The notes below the pieces were generated by a model. The model was not told the origin of the DNA. It ran no database searches and worked only from the letters and a program-made list of their open reading frames with translations. A DNA stretch of 64,000 nucleotides from assembly GCA_034620365.1 (NCBI GenBank), contig JAQGEQ010000071.1, positions 310,001 to 374,000 on the forward strand, written 5' to 3'. Of this stretch, positions 10,995 to 25,354 are shown one piece after another. The position numbers and the translations under genes were made by a program. The DNA comes from Pegea sp. RAD2-039. Its lineage: Eukaryota > Chordata > Thaliacea > Salpida > Salpidae. The first letter of the stretch is position 1. Each line of letters opens with the position of its first letter.

Positions 10995-13900
10995 GAGCGT
11001 AATTAATGAATTAGTTCAAAATTTAGCCAAGTTTTGAATGTCTAATGAAAAAAAAATAAGAAGCTTAAAATAAAAACATTTAAAGAACACTTGTCAAGTT
11101 TGAATACCTAAAAAACTAATCACTAATAAAATGATTTCAAAAGATTTCAAAAATTTTAATTTAATTTGTTTATTATCTTTAGATTATGGTCAGCTTAATA
11201 AGCTTTGCTAGCTTAGTTAATTTTTATAAGAAAGTAGTTCTCTAAGCTTGTATTTAATACAAAGATTTAAAGTTTGCTATCAGTAAAATACTCAAGTCAG
11301 AAGTTAGTTAATGTGTTGACATATTCTAAAAGCTGCAATGAACGTCTGTTGATTAGTTTTGTAATTCGATAAATATTCAGGTCAGTATATTTAAATAGTT
11401 CTTATTAAATTTGAAATTAATTTAAAGCAATTTTCAGCAACTGTAAATAAATAAGAGTTTAATGATAATTGATGGTGGCAGACTTTTAATGAAACGGATG
11501 TTCTCTGTAATTGTTTTTAGAATTAAAAAAAAGTATTAGATTTGTTTAGTTTCATTTAGAAGATATTAGATTAAGCAAGAAGTTACGTTGAGCTTAACTT
11601 AGTAAAATTCAAATTTATATAACCAAGTTTAATATACAAATCGTTCTGTCGTTTTTATTCCAGGTAAATGAATTTTATCCTACGTATAAAATACGAACAC
11701 ATTTTCAAAAATTCTTAATATTCATAAATTATTATAAGCTCAAATAAAGGAGATAAGATGTCTTTGCAATAAATAAAAACAAATATTTTTATCTAATAAA
11801 CAGAGTTATTTTTATTAGTGACCTGTCTCCGTTGAATAGTTCGCCCGACAGACTGTAGCAAAATTCAATGAGAAAATATCGAAAATTGAGTTAAGTATAA
11901 AAGGAATTCTTAGTAATAAACTTTCTCGGTATATTTTTAACATCGATTGAATGAAATCTAAATGAGATTACTCAAAGTTAAAATTGATTATTTGCATTAA
12001 TATTTCCATCATATACTGGACATGGTTTTATTTACCTGATATTGTTATACGCGAGACTTATTGATTTGACAAGAAGATACAAAGTTTATCAGTTTTGGGA
12101 CATATATTAGACTTTAAACAAATTGTAGTATCTAATATATTTCGTATTTTTTACTAACCATTTCAAACTCTCTCAAATTTTTATTTTCATTATGTAACTA
12201 TTCAGCAAGCTTTTATTATTAATTTTAGAATAATATAATCACTTGTATTTTATCAGTAAGTTCTAAGTAAAGAATACTTTGTACAAGGCTTGAAAATAGG
12301 TTGCTTTGTCATTTTATGTCTAAATGTTTGAATATTATTGCTATATAAAACTGTTTACCTGGCAGTAGCCTGTTTAAGTACCTTGTAGAAATAACTTTGA
12401 TAATAATTTATACACTTAAAAGGAATGTTTAAAACTACGTTTACCTAGATACTATAATTTAAGTCTTCAGTCTCATTGATAAGCAATTAATATTACTTAC
12501 TAATAACACCAACACACAAAAATATGCATCTATTTTTTGCACGTGTCAAACTGTTTATAAGTTTATCAATGATTTCAGAAAGATTATTTTTTTCTATGTT
12601 TAGAAACTTAAGATACTGTTTATCTTATTCTTTTATAATTTCTACTTAAAATAAATTTAACAACCATTATAGTTAATTTTTCTATTAGTTCAAATTGTTA
12701 TTGAATAAAACAAATTAATTGGCCTTAACCCAGATAATTCTATAAATAGATCAACAAAAATTATTCTATCAATTGCAATTTTAATTATAAGAAGAAGAAA
12801 ATAACTTTTGCATGATATGAGTCTCAGAACGATTATAATAATAATTTTCTAATTTTGGATTGTAACTATCAAATAGATATATATATTTTTTTTCAACAAA
12901 ATATCAAATACAAGCGGTGATAAATGGTATCTGATGATAAAATCTATCTTTAAATTAAAAATGGAAATCTGAATTTTGAATTTTGTTATCATTTTAATTT
13001 ACAATTTCTCAAATATATTTTATTAAATCAAATTTATCAAATTGCTCAGGAAGTGAATTTTATAACTGTTTGCCGTTACTAATAAAAACGTTTTCACAGT
13101 AAATCAAACATGAATAATAGCGATTAAACTTAAATAAATTCTGTCTAATTAATACAAGAACTAACAAATTTCACAAACAATCATTTCAATTTTAAAGAAA
13201 TAAAATATAATTTATAAATAAAAATAAAACCAGCGGAACAAGAAAAATAAGTTTCCAGTTTTTTTTATTTATTAAACAGGTTGAATCTGATTTCATGAAA
13301 CAGAAGAGATTGTGAGGTAGTTAAAACCATTTAAGTTTTTACATGAAAAATATTGTAGGACAGCCTATATGCTACTAATAGAAACATTTATCAAAAATTC
13401 TGTAAGTTTTAATTAAACATATTTGAATGAATTTTATATTATAACAGGTGAGTTCCACTAATAGACACAAAAATTCCACCCTTGGCACCTATAAAAAGAT
13501 TTACAAATCATAGTTTTATTCATTATTAGTATTAATCAAAAAAAGTTTACTTTTTGGTAGTTTTCATTAACTTTGAACTTATTTTTAAGTTTAACTATTC
13601 ATAAGTTTCCTTCCAGAAAGTTATTTTTAATTGAAAGCAGTTTTGTTCTATAAGATATATGCAAATTACAAAGCAAAGGTCAGGTTGTTGCTTGACCTTA
13701 GAGACATAACCATCTTATAATTCTACAAATTAATTTTATTAAGTTAAACAAAAGCACCCATTATTTGAAGAAACAAATTTTTGTTTTTGCAAAATAATCA
13801 TTTAGAAGATTAACTTATTGACTTTAAAATGATTTTTTAATTAAATAAATAACTGCTGGGATAGATACAAATTTAGCCATGAGGTTTACAGTTGTATGTT

Positions 13901-16900
13901 ACGATGGACCCGAAAAAGAGTAATTACATCTGGTAGTTCAAAGTAAAGTTTTTTGTAAGATAAATTTGCAAAAACATCTTTTTAGAAAAATTGTAAACAA
14001 TTTTAAAAGCTATAGATTATAATTTATGTGCTTATATGAGAAGCAACCGAGATTTTCTCAATATATTTATTGGTATTACTATGAGAATTATAAATATAAA
14101 TTCATTTTTAATCAATTTTTATAATTTATAGTCCACATGATAAAATTGCAACCGCTGGGTGGTAGTAAAGACTAACTTGGTTGTAGGTGCTTTGGAAGTA
14201 TAAGAATATATAATTTTAAGAAAACTAATTTTATACATGTAAGAAATATGTTGCATAATTGTTTTGATACACAATGTGATCTCAAGGCCTATTGCTTCAA
14301 ATGTCATTATTTTAATCAAACAAACACTAAATCCTATAACTTGAATATTTACAAATTAAAAATATTTTTGTTCATTTTTAAACTTTGTTAGAAAACTTAT
14401 TATTTTTAATTTTGGTCATTTTTAAAATTGATTTCTTTTTTATTTGGTTATAAGATATCAAATGATTATTCAACTCACATTGCAAGATCATATTTGATTT
14501 TTAACAATTGATAAATATGATTAGAAATCATCCAAAGAACTGTGGACACTCAAAGTTAGAGCTTTTTATTAATAATAGAAAGCAAACAATTTTAAAACCA
14601 ACAAGGGTTTTGTTTCTAAATCAAATCTTTAGAAAACTTTCTTTTATAAGTTTAATAAATTGAAAAAGTAAAAGTACGATTCACTCTATCTAGCTTCAAA
14701 TAAAAACAAACTTTATTTTTTATTTGAGAAAGTTCACAGTTATTAGAATATATTATTTTTTTGTAGAGATGATTCAACATTAAAAAAATGTAAATTATTC
14801 AACTTCTACTAATGATCTCCAGTTTCATTACCTGGATTTTTTAGACATTTTTAAAAGATTAAAGAAAATTGGATGAAAAAAACATTTTGAATGAAGTGCA
14901 CACCTTTAATTGTTAACATTATTTTGTTTCAAGTAAAGATTGATATAAAAATCAGTTTAGTACATTCATATTTTTACTCGGTAAATAAATTTCTTTTTTT
15001 ATACTTATTCTAATGATAAATTCTATAAAGTTAATTCAAATTTAATTTGATAAAAAAAAATAACCTTTATTAATAAAGTCAAGAATAAACTGAAGATTTG
15101 TACATTTATATAGAAATAAATTAACGGTTCAGTTTAGTTTGCTTTTAATTTATCTTAAAATAACAGAAAAATATTTTATAATTTAAAGTTATTGACTGGT
15201 GCCAAATTATATAGAAGTATCAGATGTAAGTAGTTTATCCAAGTTTTAAATCAATTAACTCTACTTTCTGTAAATATATGTTTTAATACAAGCTCATTCA
15301 AGGTTTTGTTTAAGAAACTGATATTTTTATAAATATTTGATAAATGCTGATCAAATTTTTGAGTCATTTAAATAAACAAAACAAAAAGAGTCAAATTACT
15401 TTTGTATCAATTTTTAGATAAAATCTAGAATATCTGAAAGGAAATTGGTTTTCAAAACAAATGAATTGTACTTTCGTTCACAAACGCAAATACAGTTGAA
15501 AAGCTTGATATTTATTTTTTACATTAAGAATTTTATGCTGTTCTAAACCTAAAAGCAAAACTACATCTAATTATTATATACTGGAGTTTTGACATCAACC
15601 ATAAAATATGATGTTAATACTTTAGGTTTAAAATCGCTGTAAATAGGAAACAAGAGTCGCCAGGCAGTTTTATAGAATCATACTAAACTATTTTGAAATC
15701 TGCACTAAAATATATCTCGTTTGAATCTTTCTTAATCTTTAAAAACTCCTTTTATCGCTAAATTTGTTCATATCTTTCCTAAAGATTTGTTATTCAAATT
15801 TTAGTCTATTAAAACATCGCAGCTGATAATTGTGGCTCGGTCTTCGAAAAATTATCCATGCGTTCTATTAAACAGCATTTTGGAATATCCTATGAAGTTA
15901 TACTAGAAAATATCACTCACCAATTATATGATCAGTGGGATTTTACGTGCAAAAATTACGTGCGAGTCTTACTTATTTTGCAATTTCAACATATTCAAAT
16001 GATAGATAGTAGCTTGGAATAAATTAGTGAATATTATGATGACTTGTCTTAAACTGTTACATAAAATAATTTATCATTTTAAAAACTTTACAGTTATTGG
16101 ATACTTAAACTAATATCAAGGCTTCATTAGGAACAAACACTAAACATCAAACTCATTCATTGATGATTTTTATTTAAAAATTACAATTTTATACAGACAG
16201 TTTGTTGCTAACAAACTTTTTCTTTTTTCGCTCTTGTAAATCAGTACGAAAAAAATATTTTTATCTTTATTTATAGATGGCTTTGATTTGCACATCATTT
16301 GCTGAATCTCTTCATATAATGATCAAAACTGTGAAAGATATTACAATAAGATTATTAAAATCTGAAAACAATTCTTTAAACAAATGCTTTAAAATCTGCA
16401 AAGATGAATTTAAACTTTCTTTCAACGTGATGTAAATTAAAATTTGTTTTAATTCAATATTACAAATTTACTATAAGCTGATTGTTTTATCAAGCCTTTT
16501 TAACCATAAACTTTTAGTAAGTATGTTAATTGCTTCAACTAATAAACTTAAAACTGGTACTTAATAGGCTGTACACTACCTAACAGTTTATTTACTGACA
16601 GTAACGTCCTCGGAAACTTTTTACTAAGATAAGACTGTGGTTAAACTTCTAAATAAGTAAAATCTGGAGGACTCAGCTTATATAAGTTATCTGATGAAGA
16701 ATCAACTCTGTAAACGTTTTGTTAAATAGTTTCTACTTTTACCCAATAAAAAGCTATTGTACATCTTAATGTCATATATAGAATTATGTTTCTAAACATG
16801 ATATAGCTACTTTTTATCTTATGAAAAACATTTAAACCCTATTATATTTTGTTTTACAAAAAGAGATTAATTTCAAATTGATTGTATAATAAAATTTTAT

Positions 16901-19900
16901 CGCCTAAAAAACTTTTTTTTCGAAAAAACTAAAATTTAACTATTTTTTTAGAATTACTTTGCTTGTAAATCTATTATAAAATTGTTCATTTTGAAATATG
17001 AAGTGAAAGTGTTTAAAATTTGACACTTGGGTAATTCAAGCTTAAGAAGTTGTTGATATGTGTTTAGTTAGTTAGCTTGATGACTTATAATCCAAGTTTT
17101 AATCTGTAAGCTGACTAATATAGCGATTTTTGTGTCATGTTTGTCTTCAAATTATATTTCTATAAACTCAAGTGTCATTAAGGGTGCTGATCGTGATATC
17201 CTAGTCGATTTATCAGTATGTTGTGACAGATTTTGAGACGTTAAATCAGTAAATATTAAATTGCTAGGCTTTGTATTTAAAGTAAATCATGTAAAAACAT
17301 GGAAGCGAATAAACGAATTCAGTTTTATGACACTTTGAAAAATAACTGTTCAAAATTTCTGACAAGAATTTAACGGTATCATATTGAAGTAATTTGATTA
17401 TACAAGAATTTCATGATAAGCTGAGACCAATGTCATTTTGTGTGGTATAAAATACTTTTGTGATTATTCATGGTGATTAAACAAATTATTATAATAAAAG
17501 TTTACCTCTTTTTTAACTTCCTTGACAAAATGTTCTTTTTACAAACTTAAGTACACTTAATTTTTAGTGTATTTCACACAAAATTGCATAAGCTTCAAAA
17601 GTAAAAACATATTTCATTTTTTTAAAGGGCTTAACTTTGATTAATTTATGGTGTAAGAATGGAAATTGTTTTGTTTTAAAATATTTTTTCATCTACGTAG
17701 ATGAAATAGTTCAAACAATATTAGATATATAATTCTAATCACCTTTAGCTTGAATTTTTTTAATCTGTTCTATCCAAAAATGTTATGTCAGCTTTTATCT
17801 TTTGCTACTTATAAAAGTTATCTAATTTATATAGGATTTTGATCTGGATATAATAATTTAAAATGGTAATGAAAATTTAAAATTCAGTTAGGCTTACTTA
17901 AGGTATATCAGTAAAAGCAAATAATGAAAAAAAATTGCTTATGGTAACGAAATTATTTAACGATGTAAATAATTAGTCTGCCGTTGCATTATACAAAATC
18001 TTACATAATTTCTACATGTATTACTTCATTGTTCATAGCAGTCCTCTAAACAATATATTCTGTGAACAACTTTAGACAGCAAAGTATTTAGTGTAATCAA
18101 TGTTTTACTCGTTCAAACTAAGCACTATTTGACTATGATAACTGGTAACAAAATTTTTAACTACTCATATAATTTATCAATTTTTACACAAAGTAAAGAT
18201 TCTAAAACAACCTTTGAAAAACATAGTTACTGAAACTGCTATAATTAAAGTCATAAATCTTTTAAAGAAACTATTGTTGAAGCAGGATATTTCTTATTTC
18301 TTCAATTTGAGTCACGGAACATTGATTGTAAATTAAGCCGAAACCTTAATCACGAAGCAAGACACAATAGAAGCTTTACGAAAATCATGAATCTTTGGAT
18401 TCGTTGACATCGTTTTGATGGTTTTTATTTAACCCAGAAACTCAGTTAGATTCGAATTGCTTTCTTAAACACAAACTTTCGTAGAAAAGAATTTTAAAAC
18501 AGTTTTTCTATCAAATATTAGCGTTACTAATACCTTTCATACTATCATTGTCTGTTTTGAACAACCGTTAAAGATAGAAAATGCAAAGAAACTAAAGGTT
18601 AATTGAAATGAAAAGGGTTCAATCAAAACAAAGTTCAAAAAACCCTAAAGGAAATAAACTCAAAATTATAAAAGTAAGCTTCAAGAAATTTTGTTTAATT
18701 AGATTATTGAGTAATTGGTTAGCGTAGACAGATTATTTCTTCAGTAAATTTCACTTTCAACGAACTTCCTATTTGCAGAGATGTAAAACGGATTTAAAAG
18801 TCGCACAACATGATGTATACTTGTATATATTTCAGTTGTTGATGTCAGTCATTACGTAACCTTGTTGTTTTTGCTAACTTGTAATCGATAACAACACATT
18901 AAGTAAACAGTTTCGCTACCAGTACTTTTTATTTCATCTTTTGAAAGACATAATCCAAATCTTTAGTTCTCAACAATGATAAAAGTTTCGCAAGCTGTAA
19001 GAATATTTTAGTTTAGATATCAAAAAGTGGTTAAGTTTTCAATCCTTTTCCACTTAAAGACTTTTAACTAAGAACCTACAGATGGGCTTGATGCTTTACG
19101 CATACATAATAAGATTTATAAACTGATATAAGACTTTTAATCTAATTATTTGAAGATTACAATTACTCATTACCAGTTTTTAAATGACTTTTACAAATAA
19201 TAAGCTTACATAATCCCCAAACAAATTGTAAATCAGACGGTAGAGCAGTAAAAATCAAAGACAAATTTTTGTTTAGTTTCTTTCATTGACCAAGAATCGG
19301 AAGCAGCATCCGTTTAATTTAATCCTATTCATCAGCTGGTGCATAAGAGACCACCTACCGGAAGATATATCTACCACTACATGTGCCAGAGTTTTCTTAC
19401 AAATGTCTTTCTAACCGGTTTAAATGTATGTTATCACGACACTAGAAGAGGAACAGTTCACCAGATTTGCGCGTTTAGAAAATTACTTGCTTCAATCGTC
19501 TCGTGGCAGTTTACCGAGAACTGATTTTCATTTACGGATTTCCAAAAATCTTTAAACAGAATTAAATAAAAAAGAGTTAAATCGAGAAAATGTCTTATAA
19601 TTGGTTGTTCAATCATCAATTTAATTGAAACATAATTTCCTTTTTAATTTTTTAAGAAACGTGATCATTAGTCTTACAAATGTTTTGATTTTATGAGCGT
19701 TCACACGATTAATGTGTTTTGCTGCATCTGCTTGAATTAGTTGAGTTTAAAGCTGTTTGATATAAAATTAGAAATCTTCATGTATATATAATGTAAAAAT
19801 TTGTAGGAAAAAGCTCTTCGACTAAGTTTTTTTTGCTAAATTTTAAGAGAAGTTTTGCATTCTCTACACAAGACATATTGATGAGTTACAAATGGATATT

Positions 19901-20150
19901 CTACTATCAGATGAGAATAGGATCAGTCTACAGATACAATCAATATTTGATCAAACTTTAAAGTTTTGAAGTATTCAGTTTTTAAAGTTATCTTTTTATG
20001 TCAGGTTTTCATTTTTTTCTCATAGTAAGTTAGTAACAATTTAATTCAGTTTAGTTTGTAACACTGTCAGTTTCCTCACTTTCTTCTTCTATTTTGTCAT
20101 ATTAAATTTTTGATTTATAATTTAAGTTTTACTCCTACAATGTTTTTATT
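10995..20150. other. Intergenic AT-rich DNA, no gene seen
   Basis: There are no credible exons. Two items stand out. One is a perfect 20-bp palindrome at 17687-17706. The other is a short hairpin at 16198-16216 whose arms AGTTTGTT and AACAAACT enclose three bases and precede a T-run. The 61-codon frame at 19339-19524 lies in a GC-richer patch but is of chance length and unrecognised. Confidence 0.55.
17687..17706. repeat. Perfect 20-bp palindrome
   Basis: TTTCATCTAC is followed immediately by GTAGATGAAA, ten base pairs with no spacer. It is symmetrical, so strand is meaningless. It could be a dimeric protein-binding site, a remnant of a transposon end, or chance. Confidence 0.5.
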
Positions 20151-20189
20151 CTTCCTGTATTAATTTTAAATTGTGATGCTTAAGACGTT

Positions 20190-20350
20190 TTAATTACCTC
20201 TTTGCTCATAATACTTGGTTTCCATTCACTACAAGAATAGTTGAATTTGTAACTTGCAGCCACGCATTAAATAAGTAGAAAAATAAATTTTACTTGTACA
20301 TATGCTATTAACTTCTAGGCTCGCTTGTTAAATAAATAAGTTTTATTAAT
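20190..20350 (+). repeat. Second copy of the 7SL-element 3' segment, with a repeated tail
   Basis: Positions 20238-20277 read TTGAATTTGTAACTTGCAGC then CACGCATTAAATAAG. This parallels 7888-7924 (TTGAGTTTGTAACTGACAAC, TACGCGTTAAATAAATAAG). Weaker similarity extends about 50 bp further 5'. A shorter third version of the tail (CTCGCTTGTTAAATAAATAAG) follows at about 20320-20340, suggesting a partial tandem duplication of the element's end. No 5' Alu-domain part is visible here, so this copy would be 5'-truncated. Confidence 0.5.
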
Positions 20351-23300
20351 CTTATCACAAAAAATTTTTACTCAAGTATGTACAAAATTTAAAATAAAGT
20401 GTTTATTATTAAAGCAAACCTTTTTAGTTGAAACGACCAGAAAATAAATTATAATAATATAGTTAAAAACATCATACACGAAGATATACCTTTTTCAAAA
20501 TGACCTTGGTGTATAACATATTTCTTAAACTAAGTATAATTACACTGCAACTTTATTATATAAGCTGAAAACTTTTTTACTAAAATTGTTTGAAATAAGA
20601 AACTTTAATATTTGTCTTCTACTTAAAAACTCGAAATTACTGGGTAGTCTGAAAAATCTGTTCGAACTTTTGAAAAAGTCTAATTAACTCTTTCTTCTTT
20701 GCATCAGCACATGACATTAGCATTATCTAAATAGCAGTTACTGACTTTCATAGATATCAAATATACTTATTTTTTTCTGAATGCTCTGATAGAACTTTTT
20801 TAGATAGATCAAAACTTACTTTATAGTTCATATAAGTTACTGTAAATAAAACACAAATTTGTTAATAGATAAACATTTATTACTTAATTTTGGCTATTTT
20901 TAAAACAAATATTGTTCAATGTATCCAGAATTTCCAAAATAAATTTACATCTAACTTCAGTTCACTTCCATATAGAAATAGCGTAGAATTTTCAGAAACT
21001 TCAGCATATTTAGTTTTATTAAAGCAAATATTTGCAGACGTTTCTTTATTAATACCAAACCAAATAGAAGTTTATCACTTTACTTTCAGTTTAAACTTTT
21101 GTTTAAACTCTTCTCAAAATAATATTATTTTTATTCTAACTTGTGTAATCAGTTCATACAAATTCCTACAATCGTTTAAACTTAGAACCTTGAATTTATT
21201 ATTCTAATTAGTAATTTGACCTCATAATCAAGATAAAACCAAATTCAAAGCAAATACTTAAAGCTACTAGAAATTAAAAAAAAAAGCATTTAGTGACTAG
21301 AAAAATCGTCTTAGACACCCGAAGTATGTTTAACAAACAGTAAATTAGGGCAAGGAAATTGAAGTCATTTTTGATAGCTTTTATTTAGAAAGTTGTACAA
21401 ACATTTATAAGGAAAGGTACACGTAACACAAACATTTTTATCGTGAATCCAGTCGCCTTTTCAACTTTGCAATCAATCTCATAGAGAAAGTGTTTTCAAT
21501 TATCGTAAGGAAATTTCTCTCACATAAAACTTTTCTGTCACTTTTGTTTTATGTTCAAACAAAAAGTTTAAACATATAGTCAATTTACTTATGTTGCAAA
21601 TAATTTATCTGATGTATTTTATATACTTTAAAAACTACACGTAACTCGTTACTGTTCTATCAAATATAGTTTGTAATTTCAGTAAAATACCTTTATAAAT
21701 TAAAATAAAAACTATTTTAAGCTTGTTTTGTAATCTTATTATTTGATAAAAAGTTAACGTAATCACTGCTAAATATTTGCTTTGAGACCAATGTTTATAA
21801 CAGTTTTTAAAATGGAAAATACTTTTATAATATTTATCAGATAAAGACAAACAATTTAATGACAAAATTCTAAATATTTTTAAATTGGCCGGTAGCTACC
21901 GCTACTTGAAAAGTTAACTTAGCCTAACACAGTCTCTGGCAAAGCATTTATGTTTGACTACAATTGAATAAAGTCAGGGAAGTTTGCTTATAAGGAATTT
22001 AATTATAACACCTATTTTTTGTTTAATTGTAGCTAAAATAAATACAGTTTATCAATGTTTGGTTTTTCTATTAAAATTTTTGCGTTAATGCATATTTAAA
22101 CACTTTGTATAAAATTGCTTTTAACTTTGAAAACTTTCGCAGTATTCAAATTATCAACTACTTTTTATTCAGAAAGCTTTAAAAATAATTAAAAACTTTA
22201 ACAGTGCATACAAAATGAATGTATTGTAGATGTACCAGTTACACATAATTTGTGCAGAAAAACCTCCAAACGTTTGAAGCTTAGATTACATCAAAAGTAA
22301 ATTGATTTAAAAAAAAAGTACGAGATTTTGTATCAAATCTCCTGACTTATAAGATTTATTGAATATTATATAAAATAGTTTTTATTGAAAACACTTATTT
22401 AAAATAAGCTTATTGTAATTCAAAGTTATTCTAAAAAGGTCTTTGTTAAAATTCATCAACAATTTTAAATGCAAAACCTTAAATGTATAATAATTTGGGA
22501 CAATGAATCTTTTCTCAAAGTTTAAACTTGTTTTTGTTCTTTAAAATTTATCTAATAAGATATAAGCTTTTCTTTTAATTAGGCAAATTAATTTTCTTAA
22601 GTCATTCAAATTCTTACAAAGTATGTTCTTAAGCAATTAAAAATTAATTATTCTAAATTTGTCTTTAACAATATATTTTTAGTTAATTTTAATTATATAT
22701 CAAATTTTAAATCCATACAAATATCTAGTGTTTAGTTTTTGATGCACTGCTAAGACTTTATTCATGACTAAAGTTTGATTTTTATTGAGAAGTTTCCCCA
22801 AGGTAATTGGGGAACAGGTTATAACAGCTGCTAGATCAATTGCCACAATAAAACATTTTTGGAATTTTTCTAGTAAGATTAATTTTGATTAGATTACAAA
22901 ATATTATAAGAGCTTGTCAATTAACAATTGTCAATCTTTGAAAAACTACAATTTTCGAAAAAAAGTATAACGTAGGTAAGTTCTGTAAGTAAATATGTAA
23001 TGTAAACTGCACATATCTATAATGATTTTTAAATGATCGAAATTATCTGAATAGGAGACTTCTAAAATTCTCCGACGACTTAAACCTAGCTTTCAAAATC
23101 TTATCTTACGAAAATTTCATCTTACAATTTAGTAAAATATAAATCTCTTAAAAAGTTTCGATTTCTGACTGGAAATGTTTGTCAAGTTTACTCACAGAAA
23201 ATTGACCACTCTTAATTAGTTACAAGACGATCAATAAAAACAGAAACGCATAATTAGCAAAGTAAACTTACATCAAGCTGATGTAGCAATGTAAACAGAT

Positions 23301-24895
23301 AACAAACATGAAAAGTTGTTGCCGCTGTAGTAAGAATTTCATCTAGAAATTTTTAAATATAAAAACAACTTGTTGCATGCTTCATTACTTCTGTATACCA
23401 ACCTACTTTTATCAAAAGCAAATTTAAGTGGATAATGTCGAAAATAGTCAAGCAAACCAATCAACATGTTAATGACGTCAGATTGTTTAATACTTATTCG
23501 TGTTTCTCTATTTATAATTTTCGATTCATTTTCAGTTAGAAAAGAGTTTTGTAGTTCTTATTTACGATTACTGCGCCTTATAATTATTCAATTTCTTTTA
23601 CCACTTGAAAAGTGATTACTATAAATCACCAAATATTTTGGTTTAAAATATGAGGTCATCATAAATTCAAACCCAGATAAAATAATAGAAGTATTACAAC
23701 TAACTTGACATCAAAGAATAAACTTAAGAAACCTGATTTTTAACTACCACCTGCCAAGAATAGGTCAAAGCTTAACGATAACTTTAAAATCGAAGCCAAA
23801 GCTAATTGACAAGGCGTAGTTGTTCTTTTGCTTTTTAAGTCTCAAAAACTACAAAGATTTAGTACTTGTCATCTAAAAATTATAATCGATCACTTTTTCT
23901 AAATTATCTTTATAGATAAAAAGATTTTAGAGGCTTTATGGAAAAAACAAAGCTATAAAGTTGTTCTTTTATCTTTTGATTTATTTTATTAATTAGATTC
24001 ATATGCTAGTGAGGAATCGCTTATAGAAATTTTAGAATTCTTTCAAATTAAAATAGAATCACTTGATTTTCCTGTGGCGGTCTTCATAAAATCGATAGTT
24101 TAAACACAAAAGATAAATTTTATCAAACTAATTTAACTATTTCCAAAGTTTACATATTTCTTTATTTAGATATTTCCTGCTTACTTCTGAAAGCAGTTAA
24201 ATCTTCCAAATTAACGCGTTCAGCGTTTAAATTTCTTGAAATATCGATTTTTTACAAAGTCACCACATAAAATTAATCTTTTATTTGAGCAAAATAGTTT
24301 TTTTTGAAAACAAAAACATTCAATTGCAAATTAATTAATTCTATTGTACGCAAAAAAAAATTCTAACTTTGAAAAAAATTGTTATTAAAGTTAATAATTT
24401 AAATAATTTTTCAATAACTTTTTATTAGCCATTCTGTAGAAAAAAATTATAATAAAATCCTTAGTAATAAAAGAATTGGAAAAATAAATCAATTTCAGTT
24501 TGATCTAATAAAAAGCTTATAAAGATTCACAATTTGGTTTCAAGTTTTTTTTTTGAGATATAATAAATATATAAATTTATCATTAAAGATTTCATATGTG
24601 GTTTTATTGAATTGAGGCAGCCTTAAAATATAATCTAATATATACAGAATTTAAGAGTTTTAAGCTTAAATGATAAAAACGTTTACGTAGTTGTTCAAGC
24701 TAAGATTATTTCTAATAATTACATCACTTTTAAATTAGTCACATATCAGTTAAGATAATATTTTCTTGAAATCTGCGGCAACTCACATTACTATTCAAGT
24801 TTGTATTTAAACTTTAAAGATTGCTTCTATTATTTTGGTTCAAAAACAACTTCATTTGCTGCTAAACTATTAGAACTAGACTTTTTATAATTTGA
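20350..24895. other. Intergenic AT-rich DNA, no gene seen
   Basis: The longest open stretch, 105 codons at 20890-21207, has no ATG at its start and no recognisable sequence. No RNA gene or structured repeat could be supported. Confidence 0.55.
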
Positions 24896-24901
24896 AACAT
24901 A

Positions 24902-25354
24902 TTTATTTCGACAACAAAACAATTTTTGTATTAAAGATATACAATAATTTCTAGTCCCATGGAAAAACTAGATCAAATAAATTACTAAAAATTGAGTTAC
25001 GAAACACCGTACGAGTAGCGGTTAAGTTTGTAAAATTCCCTGTACCAGGAAGCCTAAACATGATTGTAAGCGGAGGTGTTGTTTTTAGTGACGCGATTTG
25101 TACTTCAAAACAATACAAACAGCAGACAATAAGTTTGAAATTTCCCAAAAATGAGAAAAATAATCGAACAAAATAAAAAGAAAAAAAAGGAATCATTACT
25201 AGTTGCTTTAAGACAGTTTAGAATGTTTGAAAAACATCATACACATTTCGAACCTAACTGGAGTTACGTTACACTTTGAAACTACAAATAAGAATAAAAT
25301 AGAAACAGTAAACAGCCTGCAGACGGCAGGTATGTAAAACAATGTTATCCGTGT
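24902..25354 (-). other. Probable 3' UTR of the Robo gene with polyadenylation signal
   Basis: On the minus strand about 450 nt follow the stop codon before AATAAA (TTTATT on the plus strand at 24902-24907). A slightly GC-richer block lies at 25000-25110. The true cleavage site cannot be fixed from sequence; another AATAAA overlaps the stop codon itself and is an unlikely signal. Confidence 0.4.

Noticed and set aside
16198-16216. Hairpin plus T-run resembling a bacterial terminator
   Set aside because: This is animal nuclear DNA, where such structures do not terminate Pol II. No small RNA gene was seen in front of it.
20890-21207. Longest open stretch outside the Robo genes (105 codons, plus strand)
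   Set aside because: It does not begin with ATG, has AT-driven codons and no recognisable domain. One stretch of this length is close to chance expectation for the base composition.
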